Source: DATJHM01 sp035493895 (lineage in GTDB: Bacteria > Chloroflexota > Ktedonobacteria > Ktedonobacterales > Ktedonobacteraceae). From it: a stretch of 64,000 nucleotides of DNA. A program made the position numbers and the translations under genes. This document shows positions 18,723 to 27,428 of this stretch, in pieces (positions within the stretch are counted from its first letter, which is position 1; each line of letters opens with the position of its first letter). A model generated the notes under the pieces. It was not told the origin of the DNA. It saw nothing but the letters and a program-made list of their open reading frames with translations, and did no database searches. The stretch covers positions 28,056 to 92,055 of the forward strand of contig DATJHM010000139.1 of assembly GCA_035493895.1 (NCBI GenBank). Reading direction: 5' to 3'.

Positions 18723-20195
18723 TTATTTATCCTCAAGAAACACCGTTTTCCCAATTTTATCGAGATGATGTGGATTTCTTCTTCCCATCGTGTAAATGAT
18801 AGCAAATCCGATGAGCGCAAAAAGCAGCGTTAACCACGGCATGGCCGCGAGCGGCATTCCAGGATACGGATACAAGCTGGTAACGATCGGGAAGATATAA
18901 AAGATAAGCGTGACAAACGGGACCAGACCATGTTTGAACCATGAGAATCTTCCCGTCATGCGAGCAAATCGCCACAAAGCAATGCACACCATCAAGTACA
19001 CGGGCATAACGCCCAGGCTTGACCAGAATCCCAGGTATCCAAATGCCCCCGTGACCCCCGGTCCCCAGGCCAGACCTGCAACGAGTGTCACCACGATAGA
19101 AAAGAGCGAGTAGACAACAATGGCATTCTTAGGTGTATGATGCTTGCTCAACCGGGCCAGCGCATTTGGCAATGCACCTTCACGACCCATCGCGAAGAGG
19201 ACGCGGAAGTTGGCCGTGTGCGCAGCGATAAGTACAGCAACGAGGGCACTGACTCCGGCAAGATCAACCGCTATCTGGTACCCATGTCCTAAGTATCTAT
19301 TAGCGATATCGCTGAGAGGAGCGGCGCTATGGACGAAATCTTGAATATGCGATGGACCATAACCGACAATAATCGCATAGGTCGTAATGGCAAAGTAAAT
19401 TCCAGTGAGCGCGACGGAAAGGATCAAAGCAATCGGCACATTCCGCCTCGGATTTTTCGTTTCCTCCGAGATGGTAATGGAGGACTCAAAACCGAAGAAG
19501 GCAAACAGAATGAAAACGAATGAGAGACCAATCCCGCTAAAACCATGTAATGGATTGGCAGGTGTAAAAGAGCTGAAGTGTTGTCCTTGCGCTCCCCCTT
19601 TTACAAGCACCCAGACTACGAGGAAACCAACAATCAATACTTCGAGACAAACAAAGAGAAGATCCGCTTTCATAGATCGGCTTACGCTCCGATAAGCGAG
19701 CCAGCTCACGAAAACGATCACCAGAACCGATAAAATCTCCCAGGGAATCCTTACCTGAAAAATAGTATACACGACATCTGATGAAAAGGAGCCAAAGAGA
19801 GCCGCGTTCAGCGGACCCTGTAACCCATACGCGATGAGTAAGAGCCAGCCCGACATAAAGCCTGCACGCGGTCCAATACCTTTACTGTTGAATGTATAGA
19901 ACGTTCCTGCCGCCGGGGTTTCATGCGCGAACATGGCTAAAACCCATGCCATAAGCAATACGCCCAGGGTCCCGACGATAAATGCAAATGGAGATGCTAA
20001 TCCTGCTTGCGATGCGATGAGGGTACTGATAAACATAACACCGGTTGTCGGCGAAACAAATGCCAGTGACATGCCAAACGCGCCTGCAAGTCCAACAGCA
20101 TTTTTCTCAAGCTTTTCATCAGAAGCAACAGATTTCGCTGATGCGCTGTCGTCAATTTCTAAAATCCTCTGATAATCTCGCTCCAATACTTTCAT
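18723..20195 (-). CDS. APC-superfamily amino acid permease
   Basis: A twelve-helix amino acid/polyamine transporter (about 490 residues from this start). A cytoplasmic N-terminus of about 40 residues precedes helix 1, which has the APC signature GLAGAFGMSLAFVSPTTGV. Helix 6 reads GFSGIGLSFVFILFAFFGFES, including the FFGFES signature. It should import the substrate handled by the neighbouring enzymes. The start is uncertain: the frame runs back to 20318; ATG 20195 directly abuts GGAGG, whereas TTG 20186 would have that GGAGG nine bases upstream. A perfect 34-bp tandem duplication lies immediately upstream. Confidence 0.88.
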   Translation of the reverse strand: MKVLERDYQRILEIDDSASAKSVASDEKLEKNAVGLAGAFGMSLAFVSPTTGVMFISTLIASQAGLASPFAFIVGTLGVLLMAWVLAMFAHETPAAGTFYTFNSKGIGPRAGFMSGWLLLIAYGLQGPLNAALFGSFSSDVVYTIFQVRIPWEILSVLVIVFVSWLAYRSVSRSMKADLLFVCLEVLIVGFLVVWVLVKGGAQGQHFSSFTPANPLHGFSGIGLSFVFILFAFFGFESSITISEETKNPRRNVPIALILSVALTGIYFAITTYAIIVGYGPSHIQDFVHSAAPLSDIANRYLGHGYQIAVDLAGVSALVAVLIAAHTANFRVLFAMGREGALPNALARLSKHHTPKNAIVVYSLFSIVVTLVAGLAWGPGVTGAFGYLGFWSSLGVMPVYLMVCIALWRFARMTGRFSWFKHGLVPFVTLIFYIFPIVTSLYPYPGMPLAAMPWLTLLFALIGFAIIYTMGRRNPHHLDKIGKTVFLEDK

Positions 20196-20200
20196 CCTCC

Positions 20201-20273
20201 ATTGTTTTGTAGTGGTGGTAATGAACTTGACGGTATTGTTTTGTAGTGGTGGTAATGAACTTGACGGTATTGT
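20201..20273. repeat. Perfect 34-bp tandem repeat before the permease
   Basis: Two identical 34-bp units at 20201-20234 and 20235-20268, followed by the first five bases of a third. They begin ATTGTTTTGTAGTGGTGGTA on the plus strand. They fill the gap between the SDR gene and the permease ribosome-binding site, so they sit in the untranslated leader of the permease. Perfect identity suggests recent duplication by slippage. Confidence 0.85.
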
Positions 20274-20295
20274 CTCGTAGAGAGAGTGTCGTACC

Positions 20296-21066
20296 TTATT
20301 TGGCGGTAAAGCCGCCATCTACCATTACAGCCGAAGCGACCATAAATGAAGCCATGTCAGACGCCAGGAATACTGCGGGATGGGCAATCTCCATCGGATC
20401 GGCAACTCTGCCGATAGGTGCCCAGGCATTGTTCTCTTCTTCCCTCTGCTTCGGATCGGGGCTCGTTTCCACCTCTTGCTGTAAAAGAGGGGTATTGGTT
20501 ACTCCTGGACAGACAGAATTCACGCGAATATTGTATTGAATAAGATCCAAAGCCATCGATTTAGTCAGCATCACAACCCCTGCTTTGGAAGCATCATAGA
20601 TTGGATTTGCAGGATCAGCGGCGAACGCCATTTCTGAGCCTGTCGTGACAATGGCACCACCGCCCGCTTTCATCAATTCGGGGATTGCGTATTTGCAAAT
20701 GTAGATCATACCTTTGAGATTAATGTCCACAACCCGATCCACGTCCTCTGGTTCTACATCCTTTACGCTCGCAATCAAGGGAACTCCAGCATTGGGGAAC
20801 AGGAGTTGCAATTTCCCGTACTGTGCGACGGCAGTATCTACGGCACGTTTGCAATCTGCTGGTTTGGAGACATCTCCAACGACGCCTGTTACTTCGTAGT
20901 GCTCTACCCTCAGTTTGGCAATGGTTGCTTCCAACGCCGTTGCGTCATAATCCATCATCACCACACGTGCCCCTTCTTGCGCACATAATGTGGCAATGGC
21001 TTCACCTATCCCTTTGGCCCCACCAGTCACAAGCGCTACTCGCCCTTCGATTCCATATCTACCCAT
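20296..21066 (-). CDS. Short-chain dehydrogenase/reductase
   Basis: A 256-residue NAD(P)-dependent SDR of classical length. It has the cofactor loop TGGAKGIG, the NAG motif as FPNAGVPL (usually NNAG) and the catalytic region TTGSEMAF...YDASKAG, giving Ser, Tyr and Lys. The frame is open back to 21183, but GGAGG nine bases before ATG 21066 fixes the start. Its place between the permease and the cyclodeaminase-like gene suggests oxidation or reduction of a hydroxy group on the imported compound or its product. The substrate is unknown. Confidence 0.9.
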   Translation of the reverse strand: MGRYGIEGRVALVTGGAKGIGEAIATLCAQEGARVVMMDYDATALEATIAKLRVEHYEVTGVVGDVSKPADCKRAVDTAVAQYGKLQLLFPNAGVPLIASVKDVEPEDVDRVVDINLKGMIYICKYAIPELMKAGGGAIVTTGSEMAFAADPANPIYDASKAGVVMLTKSMALDLIQYNIRVNSVCPGVTNTPLLQQEVETSPDPKQREEENNAWAPIGRVADPMEIAHPAVFLASDMASFMVASAVMVDGGFTAK

Positions 21067-21273
21067 GAATAACAGCCTCCAAATGTGTAATATGCAACAC
21101 GTCTGTTGCTTCCAGCGAAACAAAAAAAAGCACGCTAATACACAAACTGAGACCCCCCTGGTCTCATGTCCTGTTGACATCATGTATCAGGTACTTTATC
21201 TCACATCATTGAGTAAAAAAATCAACACGTACTGATTTTCTTTATCACTATGTCATCGTAGCCACAGGTGATT

Positions 21274-22230
21274 CTACCAGTACAATGTGCTTCCCACACC
21301 TTGCTTCAGCGCAATCTCCAGAGCCAGTTCTGCCGTTGTCAGGTCTTGCAAAGCAATGCCCGTCGAATCGAAGACGGTAATTTGCTCTTCGCGCTGCCTT
21401 CCAGCATGATTTCCCAGCAGCACATCGCCAATCTCAGTCGCGACCCTGTCCGGATTTCGTTGTAATTCGCCGATCGTTCGCGCTTGCCGAAGATCATCAG
21501 TAAATATCTCAGCGACACTCAAGACCGATTCGTCCAGCTCGGATTTGCCTTTTGTATCCGCCCCCATGGCATTGATATGCACTCCTGGCTTGAGATCCTC
21601 TCTCAGCAGAAGAGGATGAATGGCCGGTGTTGCGGTCACGATGATGTCTGCACCTTCAATAGTCTCTCTCACACTCTTGCAGACACTCACTTCCACCCGG
21701 CCCTGAAATTGCGCCGTATATTCGACCACCGAACGTCCAGTCAACCCAAAACAGCGCACATGCCTCACGTCAGGCCGGACTTTCAGGATGCCCTCCGTCT
21801 GGATTTTCCCCTGAACTCCGGTTCCAATCACCGCCAACACTTGCGCATCCTGTTTCGCCAGACATCTCGCAGCAACTGCACCAGCTGCGCCCGTACGAAT
21901 CGTCGTAATATAATTTCCATCCATAAAGGCTCTCGGTTTGCCTGTTTCCGGATCTATCAGGACAACCGTCGCTTGATGCGCTTCCTCATTGCGCTCCCGA
22001 TTCCTCTTCCAATAGCCCGCAGCCTTTAATCCCAAAACATTCCCTTGCTCCAAATAGCCGGCTTTGACACCAAATACGGCTTCCGCTGAAAGCTTCTCTC
22101 GAATGATGGGATACGTCTGCCCCGTCTTTGATGAATGCGCAACATATGCCTGCTGGACCGCCTCCATCGTCGCTTCAAATGTGAGCACACGACGCAGGTC
22201 AGATGTAGAAAGACATAAAATTTCTGGCAT
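21274..22230 (-). CDS. Ornithine cyclodeaminase / mu-crystallin family enzyme
   Basis: A 318-residue NAD(P)-dependent enzyme of the family that includes ornithine cyclodeaminase, alanine dehydrogenase (archaeal type), DauB and iminosuccinate reductase BhcD. The Rossmann motif is VIGTGVQGKIQ, and the segment DGNYITTIRTGAAGAVAARC is characteristic. FGVKAGY carries the usual substrate-binding lysine. The ATG at 22230 has AGGG upstream; an upstream start at 22263 is less likely. It is the first gene of the operon behind a consensus promoter. Family members reduce imines or deaminate amino acids; with an aldolase-like enzyme downstream, handling an imine or 2-amino acid of the same pathway is likely. 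Confidence 0.87.
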   Translation of the reverse strand: MPEILCLSTSDLRRVLTFEATMEAVQQAYVAHSSKTGQTYPIIREKLSAEAVFGVKAGYLEQGNVLGLKAAGYWKRNRERNEEAHQATVVLIDPETGKPRAFMDGNYITTIRTGAAGAVAARCLAKQDAQVLAVIGTGVQGKIQTEGILKVRPDVRHVRCFGLTGRSVVEYTAQFQGRVEVSVCKSVRETIEGADIIVTATPAIHPLLLREDLKPGVHINAMGADTKGKSELDESVLSVAEIFTDDLRQARTIGELQRNPDRVATEIGDVLLGNHAGRQREEQITVFDSTGIALQDLTTAELALEIALKQGVGSTLYW

Positions 22231-22334
22231 AATTTCACACCCTACAATTATAATGCTGTACAATCAGCTTTCAGTAGATGCGACAAGCGCTGTTCCTGAG
22301 TGCTTTTTACAACATATTTAGTTTACCTTAATAG

Positions 22335-22384
22335 ATCGTTAATAATCTTATTTGTATTATAAGGTAACGATAACCGAATGTCAA
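22335..22384 (-). promoter_or_regulatory. Consensus sigma-70 promoter with palindromic operator
   Basis: Minus-strand -35 TTGACA at 22384-22379, a 17-bp spacer and -10 TATAAT at 22361-22356: a full consensus match. Inverted half-sites ATCGTTA (22335-22341) and TAACGAT (22365-22371) bracket the -10 and the predicted start; a second nested pair GTTTACCTTA/TAAGGTAA lies at 22321-22330 and 22360-22367. The transcript would begin near 22349 and lead into the cyclodeaminase gene. Such a strong promoter overlapped by symmetry elements is expected to be repressed by a regulator, most simply the YheO-type protein encoded next door. Confidence 0.8.
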
Positions 22385-22538
22385 TAAATTTTTATGCTAT
22401 TGGGATATTTTTTTATCTGCCATTTACCTCTTTATTCTGCCAAAAAGCAAAAATGGAGCCCTCTCCACAAAAGAGTCTCCACCCTGACCTGAGCCATCTC
22501 AGTATTTATGCCAGTAATACGCTATCTTCTCAACAATC

Positions 22539-23195
22539 TCAGGCCGTTTCTCCTGGCGATTTCAATTCGTCGAGATATCCATAAATCGTTACTTTGGAGA
22601 TGTTCAAGGATATTGCAAGCTCGTCAATGGCTCCTTTGATCAGAAACAGACCTTTTTCGTTTAAAAACGAAACAATTTTCAGCTTGTCGTGCTTGGTCAT
22701 CTCGTTCACCGATACCGGATATTCTTCGACTGCATACCGGATGAGGTTCGTCACGACATCCCATACGCTGTCGACAATTTCCTTCTCTTCGCGCAGACTT
22801 TCCGCCTCGTCCATCGAAACGAACTCTTCAACGAACATTTTTGATTTCAACAAATCATCAACGTCAAAGTTAATGCAAAATGCCCCTACGACCATATCAT
22901 TGTCATCACGGATCAGCGCCGTCGATGATTTTATCACTCTACCATCGTCAGCGATCGTTTTGTAATTGCTCAAGTGATCGTCATTAAATTTGCTGGAGCT
23001 TAACACTTTGGGAAACAGATGATGGAATGATTGACCAATTTTGCGTCCTGTGACGTGCCCGTTTTTCGTGTATACGACCGATGCCTGGGGTCGCGTTAAA
23101 TCATGCAACACGACTTCACAGCGTTTTCCAAATGTCTCTGCAATGGCATCTGCGATCGGGATCATTTTTTTTAAATCTTTGTCGCTCATAGGCAT
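22539..23195 (-). CDS. YheO/DauR-type PAS-HTH transcriptional regulator
   Basis: A 218-residue regulator. Residues about 10-120 form the YheO-like PAS domain (motifs EVVLHDLTRPQASVVY, GRKIGQSFHHLF, KSSTALIRDDNDMVVGAFCI). Residues about 155-212 form the C-terminal HTH (KLKIVSFLNEKGLFLIKGA then LNISKVTIYGYLDEL). DauR of Pseudomonas, of the same family, controls a D-arginine operon that includes an ornithine-cyclodeaminase-like gene, the same pairing as here. It is likely a ligand-responsive regulator of the operon at 16.1-22.2 kb. GGAGG nine bases before ATG 23195 supports the start. Its long leader carries a promoter and two RNA hairpins. Confidence 0.87.
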   Translation of the reverse strand: MPMSDKDLKKMIPIADAIAETFGKRCEVVLHDLTRPQASVVYTKNGHVTGRKIGQSFHHLFPKVLSSSKFNDDHLSNYKTIADDGRVIKSSTALIRDDNDMVVGAFCINFDVDDLLKSKMFVEEFVSMDEAESLREEKEIVDSVWDVVTNLIRYAVEEYPVSVNEMTKHDKLKIVSFLNEKGLFLIKGAIDELAISLNISKVTIYGYLDELKSPGETA

Positions 23196-23217
23196 CTTCT
23201 CTATCCTCCATAAATGT

Positions 23218-23245
23218 ATTATGGATTCATTTCAGAATCCATAAT
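23218..23245 (-). promoter_or_regulatory. Perfect 11-bp hairpin or operator before the regulator
   Basis: Arms 23218-23228 and 23235-23245 (ATTATGGATTC and its complement) with a 6-nt loop, ending about 22 bases before the regulator start and close to its ribosome-binding site. It could be an autoregulatory operator or an RNA hairpin affecting translation. Confidence 0.6.
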
Positions 23246-23284
23246 CACTCTATTTTCTCTGATCATACTGCACAATCAGATGAC

Positions 23285-23375
23285 GGAAGGAGCCCGGCAA
23301 GCGAGGACGCGTTCATCTGCACGGATCATTATCTACCACGCTAAATAAGAAAAAAATGCTTACCTGGCTCCTTCC
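23285..23375 (-). ncRNA. Candidate structured leader RNA of the regulator gene
   Basis: In the 5' leader of the regulator, 18-nt arms at 23285-23302 and 23358-23375 pair with one mismatch and one G-U pair, closing a loop of about 55 nt. Further 5' in the same leader, GAGAAC/GTTCTC forms a smaller hairpin. With the promoter at 23505 the leader would be about 270 nt. No known riboswitch class could be assigned. Confidence 0.5.
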
Positions 23376-23475
23376 ATAAACGATGCCTTTTCCTTCGCAA
23401 GAAGCATTATTTGAGAACCGTCGTTCTCTTCGATCCGCAAGTTGACAATACCAACCAATTCTATAAATTATCCGA

Positions 23476-23505
23476 ATTATACAAATCAGCTCCTTGCCCT
23501 GTCAA
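23476..23505 (-). promoter_or_regulatory. Consensus sigma-70 promoter of the regulator
   Basis: Minus-strand -35 TTGACA at 23505-23500 and -10 TATAAT at 23481-23476 with an 18-bp spacer. Transcription should start near 23469 and run through the structured leader into the YheO-type gene. Confidence 0.75.
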
Positions 23506-24104
23506 GAGACATTGAAGCAGCCTTTTTTGTGATTTAGCGCCCCCCCCATCCAAAGCGAGAGGTTTGATTATACTGTGAGAATCGTTCCAAAGCAGAGATT
23601 TTTGGCTTTGGCTTGACGGCCCTGGCTTCCTGCAATAATGCTGTGGCGAAGTCGTTGGCAACGTCAAACGGCATTATGCCAACTACATAGTCTCTCAGGC
23701 TACCGTAAATACTACCTTAAATCCCTCCGGAGGGCGTGCAAAATACTCCAGGCCATACAAACGGGGACGGCAAGGAATTGCAAGAGCGGATTATGCGTCG
23801 CGCGGCAGAGTTGCGTCAGGAGTGGACAACAGCAAGTATATTAAGAGTGGCTCATCCTCACAAAAAGTGAGCCACGATCCTCTTGATGTTTACAACATAG
23901 AGCATAAAGGAGATATGAGTCTTCTCCGAGCCCCAAAACGAGCCATGCTTCTCCACTATTATTGTATCACCTCCTGTCTACTGACACACTGCCTTTTTGG
24001 ACGGTTTTTTTTGGCGTCCTTTCCCCTATACTCAGGTGGAAACAAAGTGAAGAGAGGTTATGGTGGTAAGCGAGCAATCTGCGTTCTATTAAAGGAGGGA
24101 ACAT
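23506..24104. other. Intergenic region with hairpins and a possible gene scrap
   Basis: About 600 bp between divergent genes. A plus-strand frame ending at about 23874 reads like the end of a soluble protein (KELQERIMRRAAELRQEW, then TTASILRVAHPHKK) but has no clear start and I do not recognise it. A hairpin with 8-bp arms GTGGCTCA/TGAGCCAC lies at 23847-23854 and 23868-23875. A second hairpin GGACG/CGTCC (23999-24019) precedes a TATACT box at 24027 that may belong to the downstream gene. Confidence 0.4.
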
Positions 24105-26720
24105 ATGAGTTCCTTTGTCCCTGGTTTTCGGGATATTGACAGAACAAAACTCATGGTTGTTGGAGGGAAAGGCGCGAACCTGGGGGAACTTTCCAGGATT
24201 GAAGGCATACACGTACCGGATGGCTTTTGTCTTTCTACTGAAGCCTTTCAAAGAAGCATTGGGGAAACGTCGTCGATTCACGAATTACTTGATCAGTTAT
24301 CGCTTCTCAAGGTGGAAGACCGGGATAAAATCGCTGAACTGAGCGGTGAGATTCGCAGCGTCATCGAAGGGATAGCCATCCCGGCTGACATTCAGGAAGA
24401 GATTGCCCGCCACCTTTCCAGACTTGATGAAAAAAATGCCTATGCGGTGCGTTCCAGTGCTACGGCGGAGGATCTGCCAACGGCATCCTTTGCAGGCCAG
24501 CAGGATACGTATCTGAACATTATCGGCAAAGAGGCGATCCTGAAGCACATCAGCAAGTGCTGGGCGTCGCTCTTTACGGACCGTGCGGTGATTTACCGGA
24601 TGCAGAACGGCTTCGACCACCGTAAAGTCCTCCTGTCTGTGATTGTTCAGAAGATGGTCTTCCCGCAGGTGGCAGGAATTTTGTTTACCGCCGATCCCGT
24701 CACTTCTAACCGAAAGCGGCTCTCAATCGATGCCAGTTTCGGACTTGGTGAGGCCATGGTCTCCGGCCTGGTCTCTGCCGATTGTTATAAAGTACAGGGA
24801 GAGGAAATCGTCGATAAGATGATCGCGAGCAAAAAATTGGCTATCTATGGACGAAAAGAAGGCGGAACAGAGGCACAGCAGATCGCTCCTGATCAGCAAA
24901 AGACGCAAACACTTACCGAACCACAAATTTTACGACTTGCACGTATAGGTAGACAGATCGAAGCGCATTTTGGTTGCCCACAAGATATCGAATGGTGTCT
25001 GGTTGATGATACATTTTTTATTGTTCAGAGTCGGCCAATTACTACTTTATTCCCGATCCCTGAAGCGAATGATGAAGAAAATCACGTTTACATCTCTGTC
25101 GGCCATCAACAAATGATGACCGATCCCATAAAACCACTGGGATTGTCTTTATGGCAGTTAACAACTGCCCGACCCATGTGTACAGCGGGTGGAAGGTTGT
25201 TTGTTGATGTGACACCTATGCTGGCTTCACCTGACAGCAGGAATACGCTCATAAATACCCTGGGACAATCCGATCCGCTCATCAAAGACGTACTCACGAC
25301 CATCGTAGAGCGAGAAGATTTTATAAAATTGTTACCGGATGATAAGAACGAGCAGAGTCCCGGTAAAAGCAATAAAGTGATATCGACTTCGGGCTTTCGT
25401 ACACAAATCGAAAACGATCCGACAATCGTTGCTGATTTGATCAAGAGAAATCAAGCATCGATAGAAGAGTTAAAACATACTATCCAAACGAAATCAGGAG
25501 CGGATCTATTTGAGTTTATCCTGGAAGATATCCAGGAATTAAAGAAGATATTATTTGACCCACGAAGTTCGCGTGTGTTCATGGCTGCTATGGATGCCTC
25601 ATCATGGCTCAATGAAAAAATGATGGAGTGGTTAGGTGAGAAAAACGTAGCAGACACGCTTTCTCAATCTGTACCAAACAATATCACTTCGGAGATGGGT
25701 CTGGCGCTATTGGATGTCGCAGATGTGATTCGCCCTTATCCAGAGGTCATTGAGTATTTACAACAGGTAAAAGATGAGAACTTTCTGGCTGAACTGGTTC
25801 AGTTTGCGGGTGGACAGGAAGCACAAGACGCTATCTCTGCCTATCTCAACAAATACGGCATGCGATGTACCGGGGAAATCGATATTACGAGGCCTCGTTG
25901 GAGTGAAAAACCAATTGTCCTTGTTCCCATGATTCTCAGTCACATCAAAAACTTTGCACCAGGTGAAAGCAAACGGAAATTTGCGCAGGGGCGACAGGAA
26001 GCCTGGAAGAAAGAACAAGAGTTATTAGATCGATTGAGGCAATTACCGGATGGCGAAGAAAAAGTCAGCGAGACAGAAAGCATGATCAGCCTGACCCGGA
26101 ATTTCATCGGTTATCGTGAATATCCAAAATACGGCATGATTAATCGCTACTTCGTGTATAAGCAGGCTTTACTGAAAGAAGCTGAACAACTCGTAGCAGC
26201 TGGCGTTCTTTCTGAAAAAGAAGATATCTACTCTCTCACGTTTGCAGAACTTCGCGAAGTCGTACGCACACATACACTGGATTACCAGATCGTCAGCAAA
26301 CGAAAGGACGAGTACAAATTCTATGCAAAACTCACGCCCCCACGTGTTATCACGTCTGATGGTGAAATCATTGCAGGTGAGTACAAACGAGAAAATCTCC
26401 CAGCCGAAGCTCTTGTCGGCCTCCCTGTTTCTTCCGGAGTGATAGAGGGACGAGCACGTGTCATCTTCAACATGGAAGATGCAGATCTAGAAGATGGAGA
26501 TATATTAGTCACCGCCTTTACTGACCCTAGCTGGACACCATTGTTTGTATCCATAAAAGGCCTGGTCACCGAAGTTGGTGGACAGATGACCCATGGCGCA
26601 GTGATCGCACGTGAATATGGTTTACCGGCCGTAGTAAACGTAGGAAACGCCACCAGACTGATCAATGACGGACAGAGAATCCGCGTGAATGGAACGGAAG
26701 GCTATGTAGAAATCCTATAA
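24105..26720 (+). CDS. rph: Rifampin phosphotransferase-like / PEP synthase family enzyme
   Basis: An 871-residue three-domain enzyme. The N-terminal third is the ATP-binding domain of PEP synthases (VGGKGANLGEL at about 19, VRSSATAEDLPTASFAGQQDT near 110-130). The middle is the long helical domain found in rifampin phosphotransferases. The C-terminus is the swivelling phosphohistidine domain, with His830 in GGQMTHGAVIAREYG. Rph enzymes transfer the beta-phosphate of ATP to rifamycins and inactivate them. Length, middle domain and ending (NGTEGYVEIL) fit Rph better than PpsA, which is shorter and has a TIM-barrel PEP site. A good ribosome-binding site (AAAGGAGG) precedes ATG 24105. It appears to be a single-gene unit. 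The actinobacterial 19-bp rifamycin-associated element was not seen upstream. Substrate assignment is by family only. Confidence 0.85.
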   Translation: MSSFVPGFRDIDRTKLMVVGGKGANLGELSRIEGIHVPDGFCLSTEAFQRSIGETSSIHELLDQLSLLKVEDRDKIAELSGEIRSVIEGIAIPADIQEEIARHLSRLDEKNAYAVRSSATAEDLPTASFAGQQDTYLNIIGKEAILKHISKCWASLFTDRAVIYRMQNGFDHRKVLLSVIVQKMVFPQVAGILFTADPVTSNRKRLSIDASFGLGEAMVSGLVSADCYKVQGEEIVDKMIASKKLAIYGRKEGGTEAQQIAPDQQKTQTLTEPQILRLARIGRQIEAHFGCPQDIEWCLVDDTFFIVQSRPITTLFPIPEANDEENHVYISVGHQQMMTDPIKPLGLSLWQLTTARPMCTAGGRLFVDVTPMLASPDSRNTLINTLGQSDPLIKDVLTTIVEREDFIKLLPDDKNEQSPGKSNKVISTSGFRTQIENDPTIVADLIKRNQASIEELKHTIQTKSGADLFEFILEDIQELKKILFDPRSSRVFMAAMDASSWLNEKMMEWLGEKNVADTLSQSVPNNITSEMGLALLDVADVIRPYPEVIEYLQQVKDENFLAELVQFAGGQEAQDAISAYLNKYGMRCTGEIDITRPRWSEKPIVLVPMILSHIKNFAPGESKRKFAQGRQEAWKKEQELLDRLRQLPDGEEKVSETESMISLTRNFIGYREYPKYGMINRYFVYKQALLKEAEQLVAAGVLSEKEDIYSLTFAELREVVRTHTLDYQIVSKRKDEYKFYAKLTPPRVITSDGEIIAGEYKRENLPAEALVGLPVSSGVIEGRARVIFNMEDADLEDGDILVTAFTDPSWTPLFVSIKGLVTEVGGQMTHGAVIAREYGLPAVVNVGNATRLINDGQRIRVNGTEGYVEIL

Positions 26721-26834
26721 AGTGGGGAAAGGGAATGTCGCTGAAGCAACAGGGGTGCCCCTGTCGCTTCAGCAATCGCATCATGCACAACCTATCCACC
26801 CATGAGAAAGGGGAACTGAATACGTTCCTGTGTC

Positions 26835-27428
26835 TTAATCCAACTCGACGACTGGCAGGCCGTGAACGCCGAGAATGGTGGAGATTTCGCTGCCATGATG
26901 GATGTCATGTTCGAGCACACCCCAGATGATCTGCTGGCACGAAACGGCGGGTCTCACTTCTCCAGAACGAGCCGCCGCATCCAACCACATCCGAGCGAAT
27001 GGCTGGAGCGCAGGCTCGACCAGTTTCGCGTGACGCACACGTTCCGCCTGATCTAGAGGCGGGAAGACCTCGAAAAGAGCAGCAGGGGTCAGGCGGGCAA
27101 GCGTCTGCTCGATCATCTGCCAGGTCTTCTCAAGTCCGGCAACCAGTTCTGCCGCCGTGTGGAATGGATCCACGTCCCCCTCACAGACGCCGAGAGCCCA
27201 TAATTCGAGGGAAGTCAGATCGTCGCTCCCCTCGCCCATCCGTACGTGGAACCACCAGGCGCGATTGGCGACAATATGCGTCACATACATGCCAATTGAC
27301 CAGTGTTGCGGCGTGTTGCGCAAAACAAGCTGCTCTGCGGTAAGGGGCGCGATGGCCGCGACAAGACGCTGATTGTAGATCCTCCAACCCGCGTAGAAGG
27401 GGAGGAGTGAAAGCTGATGTTCTGTCAT
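26835..27428 (-). CDS. DinB/YfiT-like metal-binding protein
   Basis: A 197-residue four-helix-bundle protein of the DinB superfamily. The metal-binding histidines can be seen as the first His in GMYVTHIVANRAWW and two in the C-terminal motif LEHDIHHGSEI. Several members are thiol-dependent S-transferases using bacillithiol or mycothiol, or are damage-inducible; most lack a known role. ATG 27428 with AAGGA upstream gives a family-length product, whereas the frame opens from 27497. Convergent with the rph-like gene; no operon partner. Confidence 0.85.
   Translation of the reverse strand: MTEHQLSLLPFYAGWRIYNQRLVAAIAPLTAEQLVLRNTPQHWSIGMYVTHIVANRAWWFHVRMGEGSDDLTSLELWALGVCEGDVDPFHTAAELVAGLEKTWQMIEQTLARLTPAALFEVFPPLDQAERVRHAKLVEPALQPFARMWLDAAARSGEVRPAVSCQQIIWGVLEHDIHHGSEISTILGVHGLPVVELD

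Noticed and set aside
23285..23375. T-box or glycine riboswitch in the regulator leader
   Set aside because: GTGGTA and a CGTCCTCGC-like word occur, but not as the contiguous T-box sequence, and no specifier loop could be found; glycine and guanidine motifs also do not fit.
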